Below, one piece after another: positions 52,650 through 64,000 of a stretch of 64,000 bases of DNA. The translations under genes and the position numbers were made by a program. Under the pieces are notes generated by a model, which ran no database searches, was not told the origin of the DNA, and saw only the letters and a program-made list of their open reading frames with translations. Each line of letters opens with the position of its first letter. Positions within the stretch are counted from its first letter, which is position 1. The DNA is from Micavibrio sp. GTDB taxonomy: Bacteria > Pseudomonadota > Alphaproteobacteria > Micavibrionales > Micavibrionaceae. Location of the stretch: assembly GCA_030824805.1 (NCBI GenBank), contig JAPJRC010000001.1, positions 51,252-115,251 on the forward strand, given 5' to 3'.

Positions 52650-53270
52650 ATGGCACATGTAGAAACATATAAAGACGATCAGTTTTATCTGCCAAAAGAC
52701 CATCCACATCCTGAAGGTTCCAGTACGATGCTGGGCTTCTGGCTTTATCTGATGAGCGATTGTTTAATTTTCGCGGTGTTGTTTGCTGTATACGCCGTTG
52801 TCGGCGGAAATTTTGCTGCCGGTCCTGCGCCAAAAGATTTGTTTGATTTGGACCTGGTTGCCCTGAACACAGCGATGCTGCTGTTTTCTTCTATTACGTA
52901 TGGCTTTGCCATGATCGCCATGCAGAATCGAAATGTAAGAAACACGCTCATCTGGTTGGGCATTACCGGTCTGTTCGGCCTCGCTTTCCTTGCGATAGAA
53001 CTTTATGAGTTCCATCACCTTATCCATCTTGGCGCGGTTCCACAGCGTAGCGCCTTTCTTTCTGCTTTCTTTACGCTGGTGGGAACACACGGATTACACG
53101 TCACTTTCGGCGTGATCTGGCTCGTCACGCTTATGGCGCAAGTTGCCAAGCATGGTCTCATTGCCGCCAATCGCCGCCGCCTGATGTGCCTTAGCATGTT
53201 CTGGCACTTCCTCGATGTTGTCTGGATCGGCGTTTTCACATTTGTCTATCTGATCGGAGTATCCCAATGA
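52650..53270 (+). CDS. cyoC: Cytochrome bo3 ubiquinol oxidase subunit III
   Basis: Subunit III, with five membrane segments. Family blocks are MLGFWLYLMSDCLIFAVLFAVYAV (split at SDC), RSAFLSAFFTLVGTHGLHVTFG and FWHFLDVVWIGVFTFVYLIG. I start at the ATG at 52650, with AAGG just before; the frame can extend 6 residues into the cyoB end. Length 206. Its stop overlaps cyoD by 4 bases. Confidence 0.97.
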   Translation: MAHVETYKDDQFYLPKDHPHPEGSSTMLGFWLYLMSDCLIFAVLFAVYAVVGGNFAAGPAPKDLFDLDLVALNTAMLLFSSITYGFAMIAMQNRNVRNTLIWLGITGLFGLAFLAIELYEFHHLIHLGAVPQRSAFLSAFFTLVGTHGLHVTFGVIWLVTLMAQVAKHGLIAANRRRLMCLSMFWHFLDVVWIGVFTFVYLIGVSQ

Positions 53271-53644
53271 GCCACGGCCATTCGCACGCACAAGACCCGC
53301 ATGAATTGGACGAAAGCCCGTACCACGGCACCTATCGCGGCTATATAACTGGTTTTATAATTTCCGTTGTGCTCACTGCCATTCCGTTCTGGCTGGTAAT
53401 GGGCGATGTGATCGACAATCTCATCTGGAATTCCGTCATACTGATGGGGTTCGCTGCAGTGCAGATGGTGGTGCACATGATTTTCTTCTTGCACATGAAC
53501 GGAAAGGCCGAAGGAGGATGGAACGCTCTCGCCTTCGGCTTTACGCTAATTCTTGTCGTAATTGCAATCAGCGGCTCGATTTGGGTTATGCATCACCTGA
53601 ACACAAACATGATGCCTAGCCATGAAATGGAAGCAGCATTTTGA
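53267..53644 (+). CDS. cyoD: Cytochrome bo3 ubiquinol oxidase subunit IV
   Basis: Small subunit IV with three membrane segments. A His-rich soluble N-terminus (SHGHSHAQDPHELDE) precedes GYITGFIISVVLTAIPFWLVM, then VQMVVHMIFFLHMNGK and the last segment. Length 125. Starts in an ATGA overlap with cyoC. Its stop shares a base with the SURF1 start. Confidence 0.95.
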   Translation: MSHGHSHAQDPHELDESPYHGTYRGYITGFIISVVLTAIPFWLVMGDVIDNLIWNSVILMGFAAVQMVVHMIFFLHMNGKAEGGWNALAFGFTLILVVIAISGSIWVMHHLNTNMMPSHEMEAAF

Positions 53645-54339
53645 TGCGTCTTGCCGGCCGGCACGTGCTTTTCATGCTGCCTTTGATCCTGGGCATTTGT
53701 TTGTTTTTTGCGCTCGGCATCTGGCAGCTGGAACGACGTGAATGGAAGCTTGCGCTTATTGCTTCTGTCGAGCAAGGGCTGAAATCCACCCCGATGCCTG
53801 CACCCGCGCGTGAACATTGGGATGCCTTGCAGCCTTATCAGAAGGTGGTGGTGAAAGGCAGATGGATTACAAAAAAAGACACTTTGGTGCTTGCTGTAAC
53901 GAAAATGGGGCGCGGCTATTGGGTGCTTACGCCTTTAAGGACAGACCGTAACTTTATCGTACTCGTTAATCGCGGCTTTATTCCGGAGAATTTGTCAAAG
54001 CAGCCTGTTTTGGAACCGCTTGAGCAAAATGAAATAGAAATTACAGGATTTCTGCGTTTATCAGAGCCTCCCAAAGCCTTTCTACGTTATAACGATCCCG
54101 AAAATAATCGCTGGTATTCTCGCAATATCGATCAGATGGCGCGAGCCAAGGGACTAACCGATATAGCGCCTTACTTTGTTGATGCGGACAAATCCCATTC
54201 GGGGAATCAATATCCTGTAGGTGGCTTGACGGTTCTTCATTTCCGCAACAACCATCTTGTTTATGCCCTTACGTGGTTTTCAATGGCAGCGGGTCTTCTG
54301 GCCGCAGTCACTTGGATGTCACGACCACGCGAATCGTGA
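53644..54339 (+). CDS. SURF1-family oxidase assembly protein
   Basis: SURF1 proteins help insert haem into terminal oxidases. An N-terminal membrane segment (about residues 9-28, FALGIWQLERREWK at its end) and a C-terminal one (about 208-226) flank a periplasmic domain. Blocks VVVKGRWI, GYWVLTPLRT, VLVNRGFIPE and NNRWYSRNIDQMA are typical, as is YPVGGLTVLHFRNNHLVYALTWF (split at HFR). Start at ATG 53644, which shares a base with the cyoD stop. Length 231. Being in the cyo operon it likely serves the bo3 oxidase. Confidence 0.92.
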   Translation: MRLAGRHVLFMLPLILGICLFFALGIWQLERREWKLALIASVEQGLKSTPMPAPAREHWDALQPYQKVVVKGRWITKKDTLVLAVTKMGRGYWVLTPLRTDRNFIVLVNRGFIPENLSKQPVLEPLEQNEIEITGFLRLSEPPKAFLRYNDPENNRWYSRNIDQMARAKGLTDIAPYFVDADKSHSGNQYPVGGLTVLHFRNNHLVYALTWFSMAAGLLAAVTWMSRPRES

Positions 54340-54699
54340 ATTTTCCAGCGCCAGAGTCGGTGCGTTTAAGAGGTGATTCTCGTTTTTGGGTGCGCTTTAC
54401 AACTTCGGATACCAAGAAAAATTAAATTTTTCTTATATGAAGTTTTCATATGCAAAAAGTTCCACAGGATAACCCATTGTAAACACTGTAAGTGAGAATC
54501 ACTCACAGCAATTCGTTACAATTAAATTACTATCAATTGACAATATTTCAGGGCGGGGTACTATATTTTGTGCGTGGGGTTCTCCTGCGTTCAATTACCG
54601 TAACAGTTAAAAGTACGGCGCGAACTAAGAATTGTGCGACATATACCGTGTCTCCCAATCGATATTTTTGCGCGTGCAATACATATGAAGGGGATCATT
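54340..54699. other. Intergenic regulatory region between SURF1 and nrdH (360 bp)
   Basis: No gene was seen. In order it holds an AT-rich inverted repeat (54414-54434, arms of 10 bp), a 7-3-7 inverted repeat (54435-54451), a GTGAG-N5-CTCAC repeat (54492-54506), and two NrdR-like boxes around a TTGACA element. A leader of about 130 nt before nrdH follows, containing no obvious peptide. Confidence 0.6.
54528..54574 (+). promoter_or_regulatory. Tandem NrdR-box-like sites with overlapping promoter
   Basis: Box 1 has CTATCAATTGAC (54530-54541) and box 2 CTATATTTTGTG (54561-54572). Both fit the NrdR consensus CwATATaTwGwg at most positions, and they begin exactly 31 bp apart, three helical turns, as in known nrd operons. 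TTGACA (54537-54542) overlaps box 1 and TACTAT (54559-54564) overlaps box 2, 16 bp on, so NrdR binding would block RNA polymerase. Confidence 0.68.
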
Positions 54700-54939
54700 A
54701 TGTCTATTACAGTTTACAGCAAGCCAGCCTGCGTTCAATGCGTTGCCACTTACCGTGCGCTCGATCAACGCGGCATTGCGTACAATGTTGTCGATATCTC
54801 CGAAGATGCGAATGCTTTGGCTATGGTTCGCGGACTCGGTTACATGCAAGTTCCGGTCATCATGACGGGCGACGACCACTGGTCCGGCTTCCGTCCCGAT
54901 AAAATCAACACAATCGCGCGTGAAACTGTAGCCGCCTGA
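54700..54939 (+). CDS. nrdH: Glutaredoxin-like NrdH
   Basis: The electron donor for class Ib ribonucleotide reductase. A thioredoxin-fold protein of 79 residues with the redox site CVQC (residues 11-14) in MSITVYSKPACVQC, then the family block GYMQVPVIMTGDDHWSGFRPDKI (split at GDD). I start at the ATG at 54700 with AAGGGGA 6 bp upstream; a longer frame adds 22 residues without need. It is first in nrdHIEF. Confidence 0.95.
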   Translation: MSITVYSKPACVQCVATYRALDQRGIAYNVVDISEDANALAMVRGLGYMQVPVIMTGDDHWSGFRPDKINTIARETVAA

Positions 54940-55334
54940 GGGCGAATCATGACACTTCTGGTCTACTTCTCCAGCAAATCGCTCAACACCCATCGTTTCG
55001 TTGAAAAGACCGGGTTAAGAGCAGAGAGGATTCCTCTCGATGCGGATGAAGTGATGCTGAAAGTGTCCGAGCCTTTCGTCCTCGTTACACCGACTTACGC
55101 GGATGGCGAGGGCAGGGGGGCGGTGCCAAAGCAGGTGATACGCTTTTTGAACGACCCTGAAAACAGATCTTTTATCCGCGGCGTGATTGCGGGGGGTAAC
55201 AGAAATTTCGGTCAATTTTTCGGATACGCAGGTGACGTTATAGCCGCCCGTTGTCACGTGCCGTGTCTTTATAAATTTGAACTGATGGGTACGCCCGAAG
55301 ACATCGATATTGTAAAAAATGGAGTATATGAACT

Positions 55335-58528
<3,194 letters not shown>

Positions 58529-58551
58529 AAATTTTCCTGGTACTGAAATAT

Positions 58552-58580
58552 AAAAACCCCGCCATGCAGCGGGGTTTTTT
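58552..58580. terminator. Bidirectional terminator between nrdF and spoVR
   Basis: ACCCCGC-type stem (58556-58562 with 58569-58575, six-base loop) with five A before and six T after. It serves nrdHIEF (+) and the prkA-yeaH-spoVR operon (-). Confidence 0.9.
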
Positions 58581-58590
58581 CGATCATGAG

Positions 58591-60306
58591 CTAAATCCCG
58601 GGTTGCGGCTCAATCCGCTTAAACTGTTTGTAATCGTAACTAGGAGGCGACGAGAAGGTTTTAACGACCTTATCCTGTTCGTCCACGCTTTCGATTACTA
58701 TTGGATGCTCCCAATGTCTGTGCATATGCTCTAACACCGCAACAGTGTCTTTTTCGTCCAGCGGGCGGCCATTTATCATCTTGTGGCGCAATATGAGGCA
58801 ACGATCCGTCTTGTCCTGATAGTCATGCAGAGAAATATCGGGCAGCTTTTCAAACAGCCTATTGTCACGAGCCAGTTTGTTGCGCATTTCACGGAAACCA
58901 TCGCCCGCATGAATTGCCGTTATCTCTATAAAGCCATTCTTTTCCTGGTCTTCGACAGCAAACATTTTCATGTCGCGCATCGCTTTGGGAGAAAGATATT
59001 GCTCAATAAAGGTTTCATCGCTGCTTGAAAAGACGGCGTGTTTTACCATCCCAAGCCAATCAGGGTCGCCAGCAAAAAGCGGGAACCATTTTTTATCTTC
59101 TTCGGTCGGGTCTTTGCATATTCGTTCAATTTCGGTCAGAATTTTAAAGCCCAATGTATAGGGGTTCATGTCCGCGCCCACGAGAACTTCTACATCTTGG
59201 CCATCCGGTCCTTTGGTCTTGCGGACAGCGGGTGGCTGATATAGAACGCCTTGGTTGATCTGCTTGTATTCATTGTACATGCCGAAATCTATCAGGCCGA
59301 TATCGCGCATGGTTGTCAGGATTTTATCATGCGTAAAAGTGGCCATTCCCTCGTTGAGGATTTTGGTCATCATTTGCGGCTTGAAATATTGCGAAACGCC
59401 CGATCGCATCCGCATAATATTGCGCTTCCATTCCGGCATATGCGGCGCATGGTCGGCCATAAAGGAAAGTATATTTTTGTGGCCAGAATATATACTCTTA
59501 GTTTCCGGTTTCTCCGGGTTTGATTTGCTGGCGAAAACACTTTCAAGCGGGGCATTGATATGGAATTGCATACGCCGCTCTTCTTCTCGCTTCTTAACTT
59601 CTGAAGGGCGCAATTTTCTTTTTGCTATGGTATCAGGTATGTCCAGAAACTGCATGGCGTGACAGAAGTCAAGAAACTCCGAGACTTCTTTCCATCCATG
59701 CTTTTGCTCGCATTCATAAACGTAATCGCGCATGCGGCGATTATCGATCAGAATGGTGTCTGCATCGGTATATCCCTGAAACAAATAATTGTTCTTGAAG
59801 ACAGTGTTGTGCCCATACGATGCATGCGCAATAACGATCATTTGCAACAAAGGTGTATTGCTGTCCATACAGTATGCAAGGCATGGATTGGAATTTATGA
59901 CGATTTCATAAGCCAGATGCTTTGATGAATCGTATTTTTTTTCCTCGATCGCGCGGCGCTTTCCAAAGCTCCAGTGACGGTAGCTGTTGGGAAGTCCCGT
60001 AGTCGTATAGGCGTCGAGCATCTGATCGGCGCGTATGATTTCTATCAAATTAGGATATACGTCAAGTTCGTATTTTTCCTTGGCTATGATTTCAATGACG
60101 GCGTCGGTAAGTTCTAACCATGTTTCAGGAATATAAGGGTTATCCTGATGTTCTGGCTTTCTAATAACAGGTAGATCATAGTCTCCCGTTTTATGCGCCT
60201 CTATAAATATATCCCAGCCATTCTCGTAATGATCGAGGAGCTTTGTGACGCTCTCGAAATAACGTTGTTCTTTTTCTGGTTTATCATACTCGGGGATATC
60301 GGACAT
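58591..60306 (-). CDS. SpoVR/YcgB family protein
   Basis: A large soluble protein of the SpoVR family, whose function is not known; it is named from B. subtilis spore cortex formation but is widespread in non-spore-formers. Hallmarks: LAYEIVINSNPCLAYCMDSNT (split at PCL), MIVIAHASYGHNTVFKNNYLF, the VYECEQKHGWKEVSEFLDFCHAM region, and RNIMRMRSGVSQYFKPQMMTKILNEGMATF (split at FKP). Length 571, a little longer than E. coli YcgB. It starts 1 bp after the yeaH stop. In many proteobacteria prkA, yeaH and ycgB are a stress- and starvation-induced set. Confidence 0.93.
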   Translation of the reverse strand: MSDIPEYDKPEKEQRYFESVTKLLDHYENGWDIFIEAHKTGDYDLPVIRKPEHQDNPYIPETWLELTDAVIEIIAKEKYELDVYPNLIEIIRADQMLDAYTTTGLPNSYRHWSFGKRRAIEEKKYDSSKHLAYEIVINSNPCLAYCMDSNTPLLQMIVIAHASYGHNTVFKNNYLFQGYTDADTILIDNRRMRDYVYECEQKHGWKEVSEFLDFCHAMQFLDIPDTIAKRKLRPSEVKKREEERRMQFHINAPLESVFASKSNPEKPETKSIYSGHKNILSFMADHAPHMPEWKRNIMRMRSGVSQYFKPQMMTKILNEGMATFTHDKILTTMRDIGLIDFGMYNEYKQINQGVLYQPPAVRKTKGPDGQDVEVLVGADMNPYTLGFKILTEIERICKDPTEEDKKWFPLFAGDPDWLGMVKHAVFSSSDETFIEQYLSPKAMRDMKMFAVEDQEKNGFIEITAIHAGDGFREMRNKLARDNRLFEKLPDISLHDYQDKTDRCLILRHKMINGRPLDEKDTVAVLEHMHRHWEHPIVIESVDEQDKVVKTFSSPPSYDYKQFKRIEPQPGI

Positions 60307-60307
60307 A

Positions 60308-61813
60308 TTACCAGCTCGGTGCGTAAGATGAATGGGTTTTCGACATATCGCTGCCGCCTACCGGGAAAAATCCTTTGAATGCTTTTAGGGCATCCGCAGG
60401 CGTATTCAAACTTCCGGCGGTATGGATCTTGTGGTTATGCTTGGGCGAAAGCTCTTCATAAGATTGCAGGAGAGCACTTTTCTCGCCTTCTTCCTGCCCA
60501 ATCTCGATGTAGTAATGCCCCTGTATTTTGGGCAATAAAGATTCCATGTGCTTAATCACCACAGGGCTGTCGCTATAGCTGTTGTCGCCATCAGAGGCTT
60601 GTGCGCTGTACATATTCCATTGGCTGACATCATATCGTTCTGCGATGATCTCAAGCGTTTTGGCAAGGCAGCTTGACACGGTTGTTCCGCCAGTTTCCTG
60701 GCCATAGAAAAAGTTCTGCTCGTCTACTTCCTTGGCGGTTGTTGTGTGTGCGATGAACACAATGTCCACTTCATCATATGTTTCCTTTAGAAACTTGTTC
60801 AGAAGCCAGAAAAATACTTTTGCCGTGTTTTTACGCTCCTGCGTCATGGATCCAGATACGTCCATTTGGCAGAACATGACGGCTTTGGCATTAGGCTTTG
60901 GTACATCGTCGTCGTAGTTGTATGTCAGATGGCGATCCTGGAAGTTCTCAAGCTTAGACTGCGTTTTGAATTGCTCATTTAAACGCAATTCCAAGACACC
61001 AAGTCTGTGTCCTTCCGGATCATCCAGTTTTGGACGATGTTTGATCTTGAGTATTTCAACGGCGTCACCCATGAAATCGATCAGATTATTGTCGTTTATA
61101 AAAATATGATCGCCTGTAAGTGGCGCAAGAATTTCCTGTATAAGCTTAAGTCGTTCTTCTTTTGGCCTGCCTTGGGTTTCTATGAATTTTACGGATTCAT
61201 CGTGGCGCGCTAGAATGTTGAATTGTTCGGTAAGGTTTCCAACAATTCTTTTTTCCGCACCCTTGGCAAGAACGATACTCTCTTCCTTACGTTTGCGGTC
61301 TGTCCGGTCCAGATCCATTTTATGGTCAGGACCTTTGTTCGTATAGCCAGAAGGTTCCCTGTCTTTGATCGTTACGCTATCTGCCTTCATCTTCGACATA
61401 TCCGGCAAAGAACGGCCTTCGAACAGAATGTCTAAGAACTCGGCTTCATTAACCCAGATAAAATCATCCTCAGCGTCATTGTCATCTTCTCCTGCGCCAT
61501 TGCCACCTGGTTTGGATGAGGGAGAGCCGCTGGGTTTTTTAATTTTATCGCCTACATCAAAACTGATATTTCCAGGGAAGACACGCGTATGATTTCCGCC
61601 AGAACCATGGTGGATCATAGGTTCTCTTGTCGTTTCTTTGGGAATAGGGACTTGTACGCCCCCCTTGCCGATATCGGCAAGAGTGCCTTTTTCTATTTTA
61701 TCGTGAATAGCCTTCTGGATATTCTTTAGATATCTATCACGAAAACGCTGTCTATCGGTTCCGAACTTATCGTCTAATGGTTCAGACCGCCTGTCCTTCA
61801 CGACCGTTGGCAT
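60308..61813 (-). CDS. YeaH/YhbH family protein (DUF444)
   Basis: DUF444 protein, partner of PrkA in stress operons. The N-terminus is basic with RRSEPLDDKFGTDRQRFRDRYL (split at FGT), then VPIPKETTREPMIHHG. A central Gly/Asp-rich linker (GSPSSKPGGNGAGEDDNDAEDDF, split at AGE) follows. The C-terminal part is a VWA-like domain with the MIDAS motif MDVSGSM near residue 317 and FIAHTTTAKEVDEQNFF after it. I start at ATG 61813 because GGAGG lies 5 bp upstream and is itself inside the longer frame. Length 501. Confidence 0.92.
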   Translation of the reverse strand: MPTVVKDRRSEPLDDKFGTDRQRFRDRYLKNIQKAIHDKIEKGTLADIGKGGVQVPIPKETTREPMIHHGSGGNHTRVFPGNISFDVGDKIKKPSGSPSSKPGGNGAGEDDNDAEDDFIWVNEAEFLDILFEGRSLPDMSKMKADSVTIKDREPSGYTNKGPDHKMDLDRTDRKRKEESIVLAKGAEKRIVGNLTEQFNILARHDESVKFIETQGRPKEERLKLIQEILAPLTGDHIFINDNNLIDFMGDAVEILKIKHRPKLDDPEGHRLGVLELRLNEQFKTQSKLENFQDRHLTYNYDDDVPKPNAKAVMFCQMDVSGSMTQERKNTAKVFFWLLNKFLKETYDEVDIVFIAHTTTAKEVDEQNFFYGQETGGTTVSSCLAKTLEIIAERYDVSQWNMYSAQASDGDNSYSDSPVVIKHMESLLPKIQGHYYIEIGQEEGEKSALLQSYEELSPKHNHKIHTAGSLNTPADALKAFKGFFPVGGSDMSKTHSSYAPSW

Positions 61814-61860
61814 GGAAACCTCCATTGTCTACATTGAAATAACTGCTCATAGCTTTGCTT

Positions 61861-63936
61861 TTAGGCGTAGCTCAGGTGATGCAGCATTCGTGTAACCATC
61901 GTGTTCGTGTAGCCTTGTTCCTGCATGTTTTCATGGAAACGCATGTACTGACGCTTTTCCTCTTCACTGCGGAGATCGGATCCGGACTTTGCTTTCAGAA
62001 TATGGCGGCGGCTGTCCTGATCCACTTCATATTGTGACCGAATAGCTTTTGCGATCGGCTCATAGCTATCCCAACGGACCAGCACTTTTTGCTGTTCTTC
62101 AGGCGGTTTCCCAACATTTTTACGCGCTATACGGGCAATTTCACTGTTGATGCTGGAGAGCGCGCTTTGTCTGAACTCTTTACCGTTCGTGATGGTTGCC
62201 TTCTTTTCAAAAGCTTCCAGGAAACGCTCGATTTTGGCGGGATCAATAGGCTCGCCGGTGTCGCTGTAGAGATCTTTTTCATTCACCCATGCATCAGCAT
62301 ATTCCAGATATTCATCGAATATACGTTGGCATGTGCTGTCATCAGCATCAATGATTGCTGCGTTGATTTTTTTCTCCAGATCCTTTTTGTTCTTTTCGGC
62401 CAGAGTGTCGATAAATCCGGTATAACGCTTCTTTTCGTCATCCGAAATATCTTCGACATTCGCATGCTGTACAAATTTTCTTACCGTTTCGAGGAGGAGA
62501 ATTGTATCTGCTTCCTGCATACCTTCCGTAGCACGTGCTGTGAAGGTGCGTGTAAGAACACGGCCAGCGTCACGAACGGTAAAACCATATAATCCTTCTT
62601 CGTCGCTAGCCTTGGCGCGTAACTCGTGAAGCTTAGGCACTTTCTTTTCGGCGCCGTCTGGGATCTCGCCGTTCAGGACCCGCGCCCGAATATGTGGATC
62701 ATATGCGGCGAGCGCTTTTCCTTCTCCGTCCATCAGGCGTGTGACAACCGAGAATTCCGCAAGCAACTCCATAGTATCCGGCGCGATCGGTTTTTCCGCA
62801 TGGCGGCTGCCGCCAAGCAGCTTTTTGTAGATTTTCAATTCTTCGCTCATGCGCAGCGTATAAGGAACGTCGACAACTTCGATACGGTTTCTCGCAGCGT
62901 CGCTGTCTTGAGACTTCTTGAACTGCTTCCATACCGGGTCGTTGGACGTGACGACGATGAGCTGGTTCATAGGCAAAGTTCCAACGCCGCCATTGCCAGT
63001 AAAGTAGCCGGTGGTTACGCCTTCGAGGAATGCGTTGAGAAGAGCGGGGTTATTCCGGAAGAATTCTGCCGCATGGAAAACACCATTGTTGGACAGGGAA
63101 AATGCGCCTGGTTTGTAGGCATCAGGATCTCCAGCGCTCATGGTCTTATCCGGATCGAGAGGGTCTTCCTCACCGATCAATGTCATGTCAACAGAACCCA
63201 CCAGCGAGTCAAGATCGGCAGTTTTCGGATCTTTCGGATCAAGTTTGGCGATGCCGAGCTGACGTTCGCGAGAGGGATACATCTTCAAAACATCAAAAGC
63301 TTCAGACGGATCGCCATTTGCATGTTCGAGGCGCTTTGTAACCCAAGATGATTTGGCAACCTTTAAGTAGCGCTTTGGAATACCCAGTTCTTCCGAAGCA
63401 TATGGCGCAATGCTTTCATCGGACAGAAGGCAGAGAGGCGAGTCGTTGAATGGGGAAACCTTTCCTGTTTTTTTGCATTGGAGCACATAGAACGGCATTT
63501 TTTCCGTTAGCTTCTCCAAGGTCGTTGCGATTTCTGTTTTACCGCTTCCCACAGGACCGCGCAGCACCAATATCCCCTGTGCGCCGTTTTCCAAGAATGT
63601 TACGATTTGCGAAACAACATTTTCAGCATCGTACAAATCTTTGAATGGCGCATAGCGAGCGACTTTTTTTCCGCCGTGAACCAGTCGGGTTTGAAGATCG
63701 GCCAACTTCGTATCTACGATTTCAGGCTTGCCGATAGCTTTCAAAAGGCGATCGGCAAAGTTTTCATATGCCGATGTGTCTGTCTTGCAGAGTTCCATCC
63801 ACGAAAGCACATCCATCTTCTCGGAGGCGCGTTCGGCCTTCTGTGTTTTCATTTTCCCTAATATTGACTGCGCGCCGGTTTCAACGATTTTTATCGATTG
63901 CGGACGTGGACTGGTTTCATTGTTAGAATGCGTCAT
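61861..63936 (-). CDS. prkA: PrkA/YeaG family serine kinase (AAA+ fold)
   Basis: PrkA (YeaG) is a stress-linked ATPase with reported serine-kinase or AAA+ protease activity. An N-terminal PrkA AAA domain carries the Walker A motif GPVGSGKTE near residues 126-134, then SPFNDSPLCLLSDESIAPYA (split at LCL), NNGVFHAAEFFRNNPALLNAFLE (split at FFR), and TSNDPVWKQFKKS. A kinase-like C-terminal domain includes YADAWVNEKDLYSDTGEPIDP (split at DLY). I start at ATG 63936, giving 691 residues; E. coli YeaG has 644. It is the first gene of prkA-yeaH-spoVR. The upstream promoter lies partly outside the window. Confidence 0.95.
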   Translation of the reverse strand: MTHSNNETSPRPQSIKIVETGAQSILGKMKTQKAERASEKMDVLSWMELCKTDTSAYENFADRLLKAIGKPEIVDTKLADLQTRLVHGGKKVARYAPFKDLYDAENVVSQIVTFLENGAQGILVLRGPVGSGKTEIATTLEKLTEKMPFYVLQCKKTGKVSPFNDSPLCLLSDESIAPYASEELGIPKRYLKVAKSSWVTKRLEHANGDPSEAFDVLKMYPSRERQLGIAKLDPKDPKTADLDSLVGSVDMTLIGEEDPLDPDKTMSAGDPDAYKPGAFSLSNNGVFHAAEFFRNNPALLNAFLEGVTTGYFTGNGGVGTLPMNQLIVVTSNDPVWKQFKKSQDSDAARNRIEVVDVPYTLRMSEELKIYKKLLGGSRHAEKPIAPDTMELLAEFSVVTRLMDGEGKALAAYDPHIRARVLNGEIPDGAEKKVPKLHELRAKASDEEGLYGFTVRDAGRVLTRTFTARATEGMQEADTILLLETVRKFVQHANVEDISDDEKKRYTGFIDTLAEKNKKDLEKKINAAIIDADDSTCQRIFDEYLEYADAWVNEKDLYSDTGEPIDPAKIERFLEAFEKKATITNGKEFRQSALSSINSEIARIARKNVGKPPEEQQKVLVRWDSYEPIAKAIRSQYEVDQDSRRHILKAKSGSDLRSEEEKRQYMRFHENMQEQGYTNTMVTRMLHHLSYA

Positions 63937-64000
63937 GGTTTGCCCCCCGAATGACAAGTTATGCGTGTAGCGCATAGATGATCTGTGAAAGTGTAATATC

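Overview
The window is a chromosomal segment of an alphaproteobacterium. The main evidence is a gcrA cell-cycle regulator with GANTC methylation sites in its upstream region, a TorF-type porin, an RFKD-type bifunctional Rsh protein, a GGAAC-N16-CGTT promoter of the EcfG general-stress type, and short leaderless control elements. The order cannot be fixed from sequence alone. Gene density is high, tRNAs encode their CCA ends, and no integrase, IS element, CRISPR array or prophage was seen.

Layout. 1-6.9 kb: the end of argC, a short KGG-type stress protein gene, mltG, an unknown gene, and a three-gene surface-polysaccharide operon (asparagine-synthase-like amidotransferase, nucleotide-sugar epimerase, GT4 glycosyltransferase). 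6.9-10.6 kb: small unknown genes, tRNA-Gly, a ProX-like deacylase coupled to the thioredoxin/TPR chaperone YbbN (CnoX), a Lon-N-domain protein and a Trm112-like protein. 10.5-13.5 kb: leuA with a leucine-rich leader peptide, a TorF porin and a small exported protein. 13.5-22 kb: a core block of a NYN nuclease, rpoZ, rsh, a DUF2062 protein, acpS, lepB, rnc, era, gcrA and a double cold-shock-domain protein. 22-32.7 kb: an acyl-CoA ligase, pheT, an unknown gene, pheS, rplT, rpmI, a xanthine phosphoribosyltransferase and small exported proteins. 32.7-39.7 kb: polA, an RlmB-type methyltransferase, tRNA-Tyr, an alpha/beta hydrolase and a probably 5'-damaged amidohydrolase.

40.2-47.9 kb is the most accessory-looking part. 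A fused ABC transporter, a GH3 beta-glucosidase and a GH144-type ('glucoamylase' PF10091) enzyme form a tight plus-strand operon. It converges, with a 26-bp overlap, on a minus-strand pair of GH15 glucoamylase and alpha/beta hydrolase. None of the enzymes shows a signal peptide, so I read this as an intracellular glucan or oligosaccharide processing locus; the substrate is inferred, not shown.

48-54.3 kb holds an MHS-family MFS permease and the cyoABCD ubiquinol oxidase operon with a SURF1-type assembly gene. 54.5-58.6 kb holds the class Ib ribonucleotide reductase operon nrdHIEF behind two NrdR-box-like sites 31 bp apart. 58.6-64 kb holds the conserved stress operon prkA-yeaH-spoVR on the minus strand.

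The best second-look items are regulatory: an EcfG-type promoter in front of the KGG gene, a probably leaderless leucine leader peptide in front of leuA, clustered GANTC sites in front of gcrA, tandem NrdR boxes in front of nrdH, and hairpins that can mask the ribosome-binding site of the porin and the start codon of pheT.
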